This document shows, piece after piece, positions 20,733 through 32,287 of a stretch of DNA of 64,000 nt. Source of the stretch: Adiantum capillus-veneris (lineage: Eukaryota; Streptophyta; Polypodiopsida; Polypodiales; Pteridaceae); contig CM043964.1 in the NCBI GenBank assembly GCA_014529385.2, positions 135,657,420-135,721,419 of the forward strand, in the 5' to 3' direction. The translations under genes and the position numbers were made by a program. Below the pieces are notes generated by a model that made no database searches, had not been told where the DNA came from, and saw nothing but the letters and a program-made list of their open reading frames with translations. Position 1 is the first letter of the stretch, and the number at the start of each line of letters is the position of its first letter.

Positions 20733-22180
20733 CGTTTCTTACATGCACCTTCAAAGCTCGGTATGATCTTACCAAAGCAACATATAACTATACATGCAAA
20801 AGTACATGAGTATGCAAGTAAACACTCAATACAGTGAGAGTCTTCACTTGACGTTTATGGTCATGCTACATGCCAATCGTATAGGAAATTGTCATCATCT
20901 CCTATCATAAAGAAGTTGATGTGGGGGTGGCATAAATGTAATTTGCAAGAGAAAGACTCTATCCCCACATTTATCACCTACTAATATCTATGCTTCTCAC
21001 TATGATCTTTGAGTGAAAATTTTGCACATCAACTTGGTTCCATTACATAAACCTCGCTTAGGGTCCAAATCTCTAAGCAACATAATAAGTGCATTGTGCA
21101 TTAAAACCAATCAATGTGGACCACCAAAATTCAAACTATTAATATATCCTATAGCGTAGAGAGGGCTATTCTCATTTGTGATGGATAAAACAAATCTACA
21201 CAGAAATATTCCACTAGGCTTTCTGGTAACATGTGCAAAGCACACTTATGTCATCAACCTCTTGATTTTAAGGTGCAAAAATAGGACAATCCTTCAAAAA
21301 TTTGAGTCGATCAATGTTTGTATTTATGCCTTTGTAAACCCAAGAAAGAAAACCTTTCAATCCATTGGTCTCTAATAACATTTGTTCATGTAGTTTCACG
21401 TGATCATTGTTCTCATTGCCCTACTTGATAAACCTATTTTTAATATCTCAAAGCCACTAGATAAATTCTTGCTCACTATTGTCAACTTTCCCTTGAATCA
21501 CACATATTTTGAGAGAAGAAGCAAAATTTTACATGTGACCAAAGCCTAAACCAGCTCAATGTTGGATCAACAATATTTTTGCATTTTGCATGAACCTGTC
21601 AGTATCATTAGGAGGCATTTGTCTAAAATCTCCTTCAAAGAAATCATTTCCCTCCTCAAAGGTACTATGATCAAGCATTATATCACTCAGAGTCCTATCC
21701 AGCTCCTCAAATTCATAACAATTGTTCATTGGGGCCCCATCCTATATTATCAATTGTGCAAGCCTTATGGCCTCTGCTTGAAGACTATTAACAATGATAG
21801 CTAATGTGCTAGAATCACATAACTTGAGTGGAATCTCAAATTAGGAGTGAGCAATTTGATCTTTGGATATTACGAGTTATGCTATAATCAAGGATACACA
21901 CAAAGCAGAAAGCTTATGTTGATTTGCCTCCAACTAAAAAATATCTTCCTTAAAGCCCTTCAAAGATGAGACCATCACCTTCCAAAAGTTTCCTCATTGT
22001 CACCATGAGATCCTTGGGCTTGTCATTGAATATCTTCCAAACAGCCCTTGCATTGGAGTTGGTTTCCTCATAGAAAATGCTATTATCATGAATCATCCTT
22101 AAAAACTTTGAATAGATTCATTTGGCACTTGTCTCCTTGAGCATGCAGTAGGTTTTTTTGCACCCCTTATGGTAAAATGC
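20733..22180. other. AT-rich stretch without a supported gene
   Basis: I find no intact coding. Minus-strand traces such as ARAVWKIFNDKPKDLMVTMR near 21990-22060 suggest an old protein-coding relic, but they are broken and match no family that I can name. Confidence 0.3.
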
Positions 22181-22550
22181 AAAGGAGACATTGCATGACA
22201 ACCTCATTGATAACACGGGGCCCTTTGGCAACAATAGCTAGGGAAGTATTGGAAGGGATATCCATGTCTGAAAGAGAAAAATTTATATAAATACAAAATC
22301 TACAAAAGTATGTTTGTGATTGATAAAATTCCTAAATAAACAGATGTGCTATCATATTTAAATGTCTCAACATCAATATATGGAGTAGTTTTTCACCTTA
22401 CACATGGCCCCTTGAACGTGCAAGTTGCTTTGCACTCCTTGCTTTATTTTTCCTTGGAGGATTTAACATGATAACCTCATTGGGATAATGTGGCCCTTTG
22501 AAAAAAGGAGATAGGGATGCACACATATTGGAAGGGTTGTCCATTACTGA
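22181..22550 (-). repeat. Two diverged copies of a short minus-strand module
   Basis: Read on the minus strand, two stretches start alike: MDNPSNM...KGPHYPNEVIM (from about 22543) and MDIPSNT...AKGPRVINEVVM (from about 22262), each followed by related bases around GCAAAGCAACTTGCACGTTC. They lie about 280 bases apart. This looks like a duplicated exon-like unit or a duplicated relic. Family unknown. Confidence 0.45.
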
Positions 22551-25380
22551 AAGAACATTTCATCAACACTTAATGGTTTTTCAAAAGTCCACAACAGATT
22601 GAAAGCATGGTACAATGTACTCGCTGAGTAATGTTTTACGTGGATACGAAGTCTAATTTTAGTAGAAATAAAGCACCATGGCAAAACTTTTTTGAACTCT
22701 AATGTTGACGATCGTTCTGCTATTTGACAATTTTGGAGGTGTATTGCATGGCGACTTGGATGTAACTCATTGCAAGCAATCACGTCCTTCATCTCTTCCA
22801 CTTGCTTGCACTGCTCACTTTTTGTGCCCCCCCCCTCCAATTCTCCTTTTCCCTCCCTTTCTCTCTTCATGTCTTTCATCTCTCCTCTATGCGCCTTTCC
22901 TTTTTCCAAATTTCTCCTTGCTGTACTCTTTCTTTTCTTTGCTCCCTAGACTTGAAATGTGTTTATCGTTCATTCCCTTTGCTTGCTCACTGTCAAGGCT
23001 TGATATGTGCCTCCCCCTCCTTCCCTTCCCCACTTTTTCTCAGTTGTCTTTCACCCCTCTCTTTGACTGTCCCTCTTGCTAATTCCCTCTACATATTTTT
23101 ATATATTATGGAACATCTGACCAAGCAATTCCTATTTGTAGGATCAACATCACATATTCCAACAGCTTCAACACGATCAAGCATGCTCTTGCATTTTCTA
23201 CATTATATTACTTCCTCAAAATCACTAGCAATTTTAACAACAAAGGATGGTGAGAAATTTGATGGTAGGATTTTATATTAAGACATTCAGATCTACAAGA
23301 AATTGCAGAGCAAATTGTGTTTCCTAACTGAAGGATCTCGGTAGCAATTGTGGAGAATATAAAGGCATCACCTAGCATGGTCAAAGACACGGAGAGTGCG
23401 ATAAGCTATCTGCCAAAAGAACAACACTCCACAATATGGTCACCAACAAGCCACCATCATCCCATCTCTGCTCCTCATTTCTAACAACTTGTTGTTCCTA
23501 ACCGCTATGCATGCCGTTACATGCTCCCTCTTCTGTTGCTAGGAACTTTCCTTAGCCCTTGAGTAGTCGGGATTTACTGAAAGTTGAATAAAAAGCCTAA
23601 GTTTTTGGTTGTCCATGTATATGGCACATAGAGAAGTACACCTTTACCATCTTGCCTCTAATGCTTGGTTTAGCAAGCCAAGAATGAAATGGCAAAGGTT
23701 TTGATTGGTGAGACAAGCAACATGAATCCTCCTAACCTTTTCGTCTCCATTCCTTAATAATGGCATATGACTTTTTCTATCTCTCATAGGCGAAGAGGTT
23801 AGTAGGTTATTAGGGATTACAAAATGCCAATGATGTGGTGTTGAGCTTTTTTATTGTCTCCCACACTCCCAACAAGCACCTTCATACACTTGCACTTTCT
23901 GTTAATGAAATAGAAACTTTATAAGAGAGATTTCATTTGATTGTTGTATAATTTAAAATCATTGTTAGTACCTCTAAAAAAGCGCTTACTCGCTGGTGCC
24001 CTATTCCCCATTTCAAATTGTGCTTGAATTGGGTACTTGCTTGGTTGGTAGAGCCTAAAAATCATCGTGTATATGCAACCTCTGTGTCAACTTCAATAGC
24101 GTGCAACAACCGCAGTGTGTAAAGATTGTTACACATTCACCCAAAGGTCGTTATTTGTTGATTCCAAAGCCAATGATTACTCAACATGTCAGCTTGCGTG
24201 CATCTTGCACATTAGGCCCGTTGCCCCTGTCACACTGGAACGAGCAAGAGCAGCCCAAGCCAAGGTGGCATGCGATTATTTGCTGCAACACAAAAGCAAA
24301 GTTGGCTACGAGACGCTATTAGAGGGACAACCTTGCATGCTCGCCCAACTTTCCAATGGAGCGGCCAATTACAAAAGTGAGCCTGGGCGCTTGGCCAACC
24401 CTATTTGACGAGAAGACCTGGCCAACTTGTCAATAAAGACCCAATGTGACATGAACCCGTTGGAGGCTGCCCCTTCCTGTAAAATGTAGGTCAGTGTGAC
24501 AGGGGCCTTACTACTTACCCTACACTATAAATTCCGGTTGCGGCTCAACGCCATCTCCTACTTGGCAGTCGGTGCATGTCTAAATCCGTGAGGGTTTTGG
24601 ATGGCATCATAGGTCTTCATCCAATCAGCGGGCGCTGCTCTGACATGCTTCAGTCACTATAGCATTCAAAAGCTTCCAACTATGCAACACCTCGTCACTA
24701 TATGGCAGGGCAGCCCTTTTTGGCCTTCCCAAAGGGCAAAGGCTATAGAGATGCCTTCTCTTTTTGCTGACTAAAATAGAAAAAAAGTTGAGTTGTATTT
24801 TCAAGCTGTTTTGATAGGCCAAAAATGCTAATTGGTTGAAATAAGATAGTGGGCACTCATTTAAATGAATAGTGTGTAACTCTAATGATGGACATGTCTT
24901 AAGTTTTACTATTGCTTTTTATTGGAAAAGGTCGTAGAGTTTTACTACTATTTTTAGTGGATAGAAATAGTGGACATTTACTATGCATTAAGATATCCAA
25001 AAAATTATGAACTTGCAGAGTTGTACTTGATGGATCCAGTAGTAGGCCTTGGCCAGTGGGCCATGCCAATTTTGGTGTGGGGGGCCAAATGCTTTTGAAT
25101 CACACACTAGATATTTATCTCACTTATGCGGAGGCTTTGCAAGTCTATCTGTGTCTCTTTTCGGGTATGTGCGAGAGGAAGATGGGAGTCTGGAGCTTGA
25201 ATGCAGGGTGTTGCAAGCAGGGGACACTGTGATCAGACTCTAGGTGCAAAGGAGAACAAAGCAACCATGGAGAGTGCCGAGGAACGACTGATGCTGCTCG
25301 CGATAGTAGTGTGTGAAGCACATCGGGCTCCAAGTAGGGGATGGGGATGGCATGGTGCAATGGGCCAAGGCTGACGATTC
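22551..25380. other. Gene-poor stretch
   Basis: Several open frames of 60-160 codons occur on both strands, but they overlap, are rich in Pro/Ser/Leu from pyrimidine-rich sequence (notably 22800-23080), and show no family motif. I support no gene, RNA or repeat here. Confidence 0.5.
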
Positions 25381-25391
25381 ATGAACCTCCA

Positions 25392-25845
25392 TCAAGGAGA
25401 ACCACCTAGGCCGCCCACGGAGACGGTGTTGTTCAAATCCACGCCACCGTCAGAGCGGGCCTGCACAAATTGCGTCTGGATTCCTTGGAAGCCCCTCTTG
25501 TAGGTGCTCTTGGAGAGGTAGCCCCGTTTCACCCCTTTGGCCAAGCTATACACGAACATGCAGGATGCGGAGGACTCTAGATAGTTGCCATGCCGCCCCC
25601 CTACCCATCTATGGGTCGGCCCACCCCTGTTGCCGCGACTCCTCGTAGTCATGATACAACATCCCTCTCTTGGCATCCCGTGCATGCTCCTCCGTCAGCA
25701 AGAAATGCAGCGCAATGTCGAAGGGGGTATATAGAATTGTGTGTGTTGCAGACCTATCCAATGCAGGGTGTGTGCGCCGAAGAACTTGAAGTGTGTGCGC
25801 ACGTTGCAGTGCCCGACAGAAAATGGCAGGCGGAGACAGGGACAT
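25392..25845 (-). pseudogene. GH105-like (unsaturated rhamnogalacturonyl hydrolase) fragment
   Basis: Minus-strand pieces resemble the second half of glycoside hydrolase family 105/88, enzymes that release unsaturated galacturonate from pectin fragments. Frame one, 25845-25609, gives YTPFDIALHFLLTEEHARDA and GMLYHDYEESRQQGWADP, like the family's LYH-DES-WADP. The next frame gives LESSASCMFVYSLAKGV, RGYLSKSTYKRGFQGI and DGGVDLNNTVSVGGLGG, like E-S-S-x-S-x-M-F-V-Y-x-L-A-K-G-V and the C-terminal SVGGLGG. A frame change near 25610-25640 separates them, and the usual segment between WADP and the ESS motif is missing. The N-terminal half was not found. A plant cell-wall role is known for the family; this copy looks dead. 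Confidence 0.55.
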
Positions 25846-25899
25846 TGATAGTGTGTGACAATGCTATTGATAGCAAAAGCGAGTGATGGACTGCAGACA

Positions 25900-25927
25900 G
25901 TCTCTCTCTCTCTCTCTCTCTCTCTCA
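25900..25927. repeat. CT microsatellite
   Basis: Short CT run directly upstream, on the minus strand, of the GH105-like fragment. Confidence 0.9.
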
Positions 25928-26394
25928 GGTAAATTGAGTAGTTCGTGGAGCCAGAGGATGTATGATGCTAGGGAGGTAGCCATTGAGCACCCTGCAGGTG
26001 AAGGGGGATGGGGTTTTGTGAGGGCTTGTTTGCATCTCGCATTGGGAAAAACAAGGCAGACGAATGAGGATGAGGGCTTCTCTTCCACTGCATGCGGGCA
26101 AAGCAAGGGAGGGTGCATCCATGACGTGGTGTTGTTTTGTGTGTAACCATGATGAAGGGTTTGGGAGCACCCTGCAGGTGAAGGGCATGCACTACAGGTG
26201 GAGCCTTGAGGAGGTGGTGTGAGTGTGAGGAGGGCTGTGGGAACATCTGTAGGCGTTAGTGTTGAGGCTTGCCAAAGGAATGGAATACATCTGAACACAA
26301 GCTCCCTTCAAAGCAATGTAGGACACATCTTCATGTTGATGTTAGCCGTGCCAGTATTCTTTACTCTACTAATCAAACTCTCTAAACTCTGATG

Positions 26395-27255
26395 CTAGCC
26401 ATGTCTATCCACTTCTCCTCTGTATTCACTCCTACCTACCTTTGTCTCCTCCGGCGGAGCCAGCGCATTTGTATTGACGTCCACCTTTAACGCGGCATGG
26501 TCACACACACCGCTATCTCCCCACTGTTGCCTATGTGTATTCTCCTTATGCTTTTGACTCTCATGCCCAATGCTATCACCTCTTTGCCTTCTCATTTCCG
26601 GCACTTTCCTGTGTGAATTTGAGTGCACACTCTCTACAAATGTAGGACTTGTAGCTGGCCTATATTCGTTGCATAGACTTTCCGACTTGTACCACACTCC
26701 GCATGCATTGCATAGAGTCTTCGGCCCCATCAGTCCCGCCCTCCATTGTGGCGTCTTCTGTGTAGCACAATGAAGACACTTCCTTGCTGGGGTAGCATCC
26801 TCCACCTTGTTTTTCTTAGGCTTGGGGCTGAAGAGTTTGGTAGAAGGGCGCGTTGCCTTCATCTTCGTCATCATCGTAGTCGTCGTATGTGTTGTACACA
26901 TTGGACTCAGATGATGCAGCTTGGATGGCATATGTGGTGGAGGCAGTTTCCAGAAGCCTTTCCAAGACTTCTTTTTAGCTTTTGTAATTAGTGCATATTA
27001 AATGGTGATTGTTAGAAAAATTCTGTTAGAGAAGGGAGTTGGCTCAATCTTAAGCTCATAGGAGGTGGCATTGCTAAGGCGGGGGACAATGGGGCCACCT
27101 ATGTCCTCATTGAAAAACCCAAAAGGTCGACGATCGCCAGGAAGTCGGAGTACTCAGTATTTGCTGTTGTTTGCGCCGCATTGGACTTGCCGGTGGGCTT
27201 AGCAAGTGGGGGTGCATAACCACCATGAGCGGGTGGAAGAGGAGGGGCAATGTCC
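26395..27255 (-). CDS. Plant GATA zinc-finger transcription factor (frameshifted first exon)
   Basis: GATA factors bind (A/T)GATA(A/G) sites in the nucleus and regulate light, growth and nitrogen genes. The open segment 26931-26395 (178 codons) has one complete zinc finger: Cys at residues 52, 55, 74 and 77, spaced CX2CX18CX2C, with [20 protein letters not shown], then [13 protein letters not shown] and HRKVPEMRR, as in plant subfamily I. A basic stretch (PKPKKNK) just before it could act in nuclear import. An upstream exon on the same strand starts at ATG 27255 ([20 protein letters not shown]) and reaches [11 protein letters not shown], like the family's conserved VDDLLDFSNE motif. There a T run (27112-27117 region) is one base out, and the expected NEDIGGP continues in the next frame. 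So the finger is intact, but the gene is probably broken in exon 1, unless this is a sequencing error. The intron between exons is not resolved. Confidence 0.75.
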
Positions 27256-27606
27256 ATTGCCAAGCCAAATTACGAAGAGGAAGGATGCAAAGAGGGGCTA
27301 TGGAAGAGAGGGTGTGATTGATAGCCTTGTGTGTGATTCTTGTGTGTGATTGATAACTTCTTATTTACATAGAAATTTAAAGATAGTGTTTGTATCTTAG
27401 ATAGTCCACGTTCAATAGTTAGCAATGTGCTATATATTTTGAAGAAATTATGACTACATTGTTTTTTTATTAAATATAATTTTTCTTTACCTTGATTATC
27501 TAATACCAATTTCTGGAACGGAGCAAGAGGAGGCATGCCACTTGGCATCCGTTGATTTGAGGAAGTTAATTTTGGTGCGCAAAGTGAGTCAAAGCTATAC
27601 TTAGCC

Positions 27607-27608
<2 letters not shown>
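27256..27608. other. Spacer upstream of the GATA gene
   Basis: Promoter-side region of the GATA gene and upstream side of the PPR pseudogene. No clear promoter element can be assigned. Confidence 0.4.

Positions 27609-27683
<75 letters not shown>
27609..27683. repeat. GA microsatellite
   Basis: Uninterrupted GA run of about 75 bases immediately upstream of the PPR pseudogene. Confidence 0.95.
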
Positions 27684-27685
<2 letters not shown>

Positions 27686-27689
27686 CTAC

Positions 27690-28905
27690 TTGGCCAGGAA
27701 GCGTTGCGCTGTTTTCATCAAATGCGAAGCAAGAGCCTCTCCCAGACATAATCACCTACGCTCGCATCTTGCAGGCATGTACCTACGCGTGCATCTTGCA
27801 GGCATGTGCCTCTACTCAAGATGCTGATATGGACACAAAAATTCAGAGGCTGTTGAAAAGAGATGCCGTACTTAGCACTGCGTTTGTTGACATGTATGCC
27901 AAATGTGGTGTACTACATAAAGCACAACAAGTGCTTGAGGGGCTTCTTGTCATCTCTTCGAATTCCTTGATCGTGGCCAGGAAGCTCTGCGTTGTTTTCA
28001 GCAAATGAGAAGCAATTACCTATGCGTGCATCTTGAAGGCATGTAGTTCTATGCAAGATGCTGATGTGGGCTTGAAAATTCACTCTGATATTGTTAGTTA
28101 GGGGTTGTTGCAAAAGAATGTCGTGCTTGGGAATGTTGTGGTTGATATGTATGCCAAATGTGGTGCACTTCAAAAAGCACAAAATGTGCTTGAAGAGCTT
28201 CTTGTCCGGAATGTCGTCTCTTGGAGTGCATTGATTAGGGGATACGCGCAGGGCCAGAAAGCTCTAGGCTGATTTCAGTAGATTCAAAGCAAGGACCTCT
28301 TTCCATATGCAATCACATATGCGTGCATCTTGAAGGCATGTGGCTCTGCGCAAGATGCTGATATGGATGGGTATAAAAATTCACGCATGTGGCTCTACGC
28401 AAGATGCTATTATGGGCTTCAAAATTTACTCTAATATTGTTAGTTAGGGGCTATTAAAAAAAGATACCGTGCTTGGCAATGCCTTGGTTGACATGTTTGC
28501 TAAATGTGGTGCACTTCAGAGAGCACGAAAAGTGCTTGAGGAGCTTCCTGTTTAGAGTGTGGACTCTTGGAAAGCATTACTTGCAAGATTTTCCTCACAG
28601 GGACAGGGCCAGAAAGCTCTAGTCTGTTTTCAACAGATGCAAAGTGAGGACCTCTCTCCAGATGCAATCACCTATGCATGCATCTTGACGAGATATGAAT
28701 CTATGCAAGGTGCTCATATGGGCACAAACATTCACAATTATATTGTTAGTCAGAAGCTCTTGAAAAAGATGTCGTGCTTGGCACTGCCTTAGTCGATTTG
28801 TATGCCAAATGTGGTGGGCTTCAGAAAGCACAAAAAGTGCTTGAGAAGCTTCTTGTTTGGAATATCGTCTATTGGAATGGAGACAACCTACAGTAGAAAT
28901 TTGCA
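27690..28905 (+). pseudogene. PPR (PLS-type) repeat pseudogene
   Basis: Pentatricopeptide repeat proteins bind single RNA sites in plastids or mitochondria, where PLS-type members guide C-to-U editing. At least four repeats can be read: YACILQACASTQDADMDTKI with AFVDMYAKCGVLHKAQQVLE (27780-27940), NALVDMFAKCGALQRARKVL (28470-28535), SWKALLARFSSQGQGQKALV with FQQMQSEDLSPDAITYACIL (28560-28690), and DLYAKCGGLQKAQKVLEKL (28795-28850). Between them the same wording appears in shifting frames with stops, for example TAG or TGA at former Gln/Arg/Trp positions. No organelle targeting peptide and no E or DYW domain is visible. The 300-base unit recurs three to four times with local duplications of the CATCTTGAAGGCATGT phrase. 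It is dead unless heavily spliced. Confidence 0.8.
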
Positions 28906-29886
28906 ACAATCAGGCAAGTGCATTTTGAGAGAGAGCGTATATACTGTTTGAGTCATGGTGTATTTGGTGGCGGTAATCTTGCCTAGGAAACTCACTCGCT
29001 CTGTTGGTTGTTGCAGGTTTGGCCATGGATGCCATAAATATCATAGAAACGATGACACAAAACCCATGCTACTGGCAAGGTGGTGTAGCAGCGTAAGGAA
29101 GGTTTAGGAGCCGATCCATCCAAGATTGTGCTTTGATGCAAATGACCAATACCAAAGGTACATTTATATTCCGTATTTTGATTTCGTTTAAGTTATCTCA
29201 AAAGCATCATGTGCACATTAAAGCAATGAATTTACATCAGTTTTATTGAAAACACAATAGATGAAGATGACAAGGACTAAAGAACTTATGTGATGTCTGA
29301 CAAAGAGACACATGGGGATTACACCACTACATAGCAACTTAAGATGATACATGTTATCGGTAATGAGTTCTTCTTGGTGCAAATGCGGTATTTTTATCAT
29401 AAGAGTCTCTCAAACACTTGAGGAGAAACATAAGTCCCCCTTCAACACTAGAGGGGATAAAAGTGGCGGGGGAAGGGCACATTCTCTACGATATTATTAT
29501 AAATGTGAAGAACGGTATCAACTCCACACCATACATATGTATGATTTTCTTTTTTTTTATGGACACAAGCATCCCAATGCACGAAATGCATTTTCTTTCA
29601 TCTTTAAAATTTACTATTTGTAATTTTTCTCCTCCACACATGCGTTAATGCCAAATTTCATTTGTCTTGCAAAGTCGTGGAACTTTTGGTAAAAGCTTCG
29701 AGGAGATGCTACGAAACCTCCAAAATAAGAGACGAGATAAAGTGAAAGGTACAGCGGTGCTCGTTTTCTTTAGGTGCATCAATCCAGGCGAACTAGTTCT
29801 ATTATATCTACGTGAAGGCGCAGGCCTTGTGATTTTATCACTTGTTTGTGAAGAAGTGCCCTGCTTTTGAAGCTCGGGCCAGCACC
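28906..29886. other. Spacer between the PPR pseudogene and the F-box gene
   Basis: AT-rich, with short unsupported open frames only. The promoter of the F-box gene should lie at the right end, but I cannot place a TATA box with confidence. Confidence 0.4.
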
Positions 29887-31212
29887 ATGCATGCACACTC
29901 AGAAGCGAGAGATGGTCTCATTGGGTGGCTTCCCGAAGAGCTGGTGCTTTTCCATGTTCTTCCGCGTCTACCATGGTATACGCGTCCTGTTTGCAGAGCC
30001 GTCTCCAAGTCCTGGAGAGCTCTTATCGATGCCTGCAAGACGATGGGAGCTGCAGAGCTTGAGCTCAAAACACGCCAGTATCAGCTCCCTCTTCTCAGAG
30101 GCCTCTTCTTGATATGCACATCCGACACTCAGGTCTTCATCACGAGACAGCGTGTGGGAGATGAAAGGAAGGGTGCGACTTATCACACTGTTGAACAGCT
30201 GAGCGACCCGTTTGAAAGGGAATGGGGGAAGTTTGACAATTTCCTAATGCACAGGCAATTTAGGAGCCTTCCACCCTTGGGACACACCCTTCCATCATGT
30301 TGTGACGTCGAAGCAAGGCTACTTGCAAGCTCTGGTAGGGTATATGTGTGGTTTGATTATGAAAGGCCTGATTTTGTGCTGAAAATGGATATGGGGTGTG
30401 GGGATTGGACTTGGAACAAGATTGCTGTCCCTCACCCTTTCTGTTCAGATGCCATCGATTTTAATGGCAAGATCTATATGCCCTTGCTGTTGACCGAAGG
30501 ATCGGATTTTGTTCAAGATTCAGCAAGTCAAGAGGAGAAAGAAGCGGTCCTTGTTTTTGACACGATGACAGATCGATGGAAGCATGTGTAGACATGGAAC
30601 CACAAAAATCTGAGGGTGCTACGAGAGAGGAGCTCATACTCGTCGGCATCAACATTTGAAGAGAAGCTTTACAGTTTTACAGAGAGGCAGTCTGTTTCTA
30701 ATCAGAGATTAGAAGTCTCTGTATATGATGCTTCTCAGGATTCTTGGAGGCTTCATGCAGATATAACTATCATAGAATTGGTATATCCGCAGATATGGCA
30801 AGTTGAGCTTCTGAATAGTGATTGCTTTGAGCCTGCCGCGAAGACGGACAACAACGTTGTGTGGATCGCCTATGGGATGATGGAAATTGCTTCTTTCGAT
30901 CCATCTTCTTTGTTTCTTATCAATTATGAGCCTGAGGTTGAAGGTGGGCACTTGGAGTATGTACAGTTTGTCTGTGGTTCAATATATGGGATCTTCCTTG
31001 AGGCTGCATTAGATTTAGATACCAAGGAAAAGAAAAAAAAGTCTGCGAGAATGTTGAAGAGGAGGACAGAGAATGGGAATGAGATGTGGAAGAGGACCAT
31101 GAGGAAGGGAAAGATATGTGTCACACGTTCCATTGTGGAATGGGAGGAAGTGCTTGAAATAGGATATTTTGAGGAGGATCCTCTAATCACTCATTTTACT
31201 ATGATGGCATAA
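29887..31212 (+). pseudogene. F-box/kelch-like gene with one premature stop
   Basis: F-box proteins recruit targets to SCF ubiquitin ligases through Skp1. I chose the ATG at 29887 (MHAHSEARDGLIGWLPEEL) because the F-box follows at once: WLPEELVLFHVLPRLPWY and CRAVSKSWRALID, about residues 14-50. The rest resembles plant F-box/kelch C-termini (LASSGRVYVWFDY, DMGCGDWTWNKI, AVLVFDTMTDRWKHV, DASQDSWRL). One frame runs the whole 442-codon length, but codon 235 (30589-30591) is TAG right after DRWKHV. The diverged paralogue at 20308 has GAG at this site, so the stop is probably a derived G-to-T change. If translated to the stop, the product would keep the F-box and lose half of the target-binding part. 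The C-terminus is Lys/Arg-rich (KKKKSARMLKRR). No intron is visible. Confidence 0.8.
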
Positions 31213-31306
31213 TTGCTGTGAAGATTTTACTATGATGGTGTAATTGCCGTACTGGATCCTCCAATCACTCATTTTACTATGATGGCGTAATTGATGTGAA
31301 GATTTC
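31176..31306 (+). repeat. 78-bp tandem duplication at the F-box 3' end
   Basis: GGATCCTC, AATCACTCATTTTACTATGATGG and what follows recur at 31176 and 31254. The phrase TTTTACTATGATGG occurs three times in all. The F-box stop codon at 31210-31212 lies in the first copy, so the second copy duplicates the C-terminus and 3' end. Confidence 0.9.
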
Positions 31307-32019
31307 TTCCGAGCGTTTATGTGGTAAGCCACAGCACAATTCTATTTTTTTCTGGTTTTTCACTGTTACCTTTGTGGAAATATGAGCACAAAGTTTCAGT
31401 AGTTTTGGCCTACTAAATGCCCTTGTTAACTTAGGCAAAGGCATTTTCAAGTATTTCAATGAACTGTTAATATTCCAAGCAAGGGCATGCTGCTTGTTTT
31501 GATGTTGGTGTGCTCCCATTAGTGTAAGTTTAGCTGCCGACTTTCTGACCATTAAGTCTAGTTCATTGTGCAAGGTCACACTCACATGCTATTAAGATTA
31601 GAGCATGGCTCCAGAGTCAACACCTTAGGATATAAATGGCTTTTTAACATGAGGGCTGTGGAAATGGTGGAGCACATGCTGCTATGTTGCCTACCCTATG
31701 TGGACATTGACCCCCCTTTTGCCACTTAATTATTGAGGGAAGGACCCATTTGGAAAATATATTGATGGAGGAGCATTATTGTTACCTACTCTGTCCCCCT
31801 TCTCATAGAAGGAGAGGAGTCTATATTCCTTCTTCCCCTCTCCCTCCATGTATGCATACTAAACTTAATGCTGATGAACTAAATATTCAGACAATGCACT
31901 TATCTCTCGGCATCATTTTTTGATGTCTCATAATAAAGGCAAAGAAGGGTCCTTACTCTTGTAGTTAATCAATTCATAGGCTTGCTTTTGCTGATTTTTG
32001 CAGAGAGTACTGAATAGAA
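31307..32019. other. Spacer without a supported gene
   Basis: Nothing recognisable apart from AT-rich sequence and the left target duplication TAGAA at 32015-32019. Confidence 0.45.
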
Positions 32020-32287
32020 TGTTAGGTTTGATGACGGCTATGGAGGGTGGCATATCAAGAGAATCACCATGGCGGGCAGAATTGCGGAGAACAAGGGGGA
32101 TGAACGAGAGCAGAGAGGGGGAGAGAGATTCGACACAGAGGAAACAAAGCAACGCTATATTTGATTTAAAATCCTTGTTACATATAAAGCCTCATAGCCT
32201 CGAAACTTAACTAAAAAGAGCTCGAGTTCATCTGCATGCTCTAGGATATGTTCCCACGGGATTAGACCACAGGGCTTGAACCCAACA
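32020..32287 (-). repeat. 3' LTR of the 32-kb non-autonomous element
   Basis: Direct repeat of 33604-33873, with TG..CA ends. By eye about 95% identical. Confidence 0.9.

Noticed and set aside
22702-23281. Overlapping plus-strand frames of 126 and 159 codons
   Set aside because: Pyrimidine-rich sequence gives Leu/Ser/Pro/Phe-rich frames; two frames are open over the same DNA and neither has a family motif.
25864-26298. Minus-strand frames of 87-144 codons
   Set aside because: Three frames overlap with Pro/Ser/His-rich content and the end is repeat-derived (ERERER). No homology recognised.
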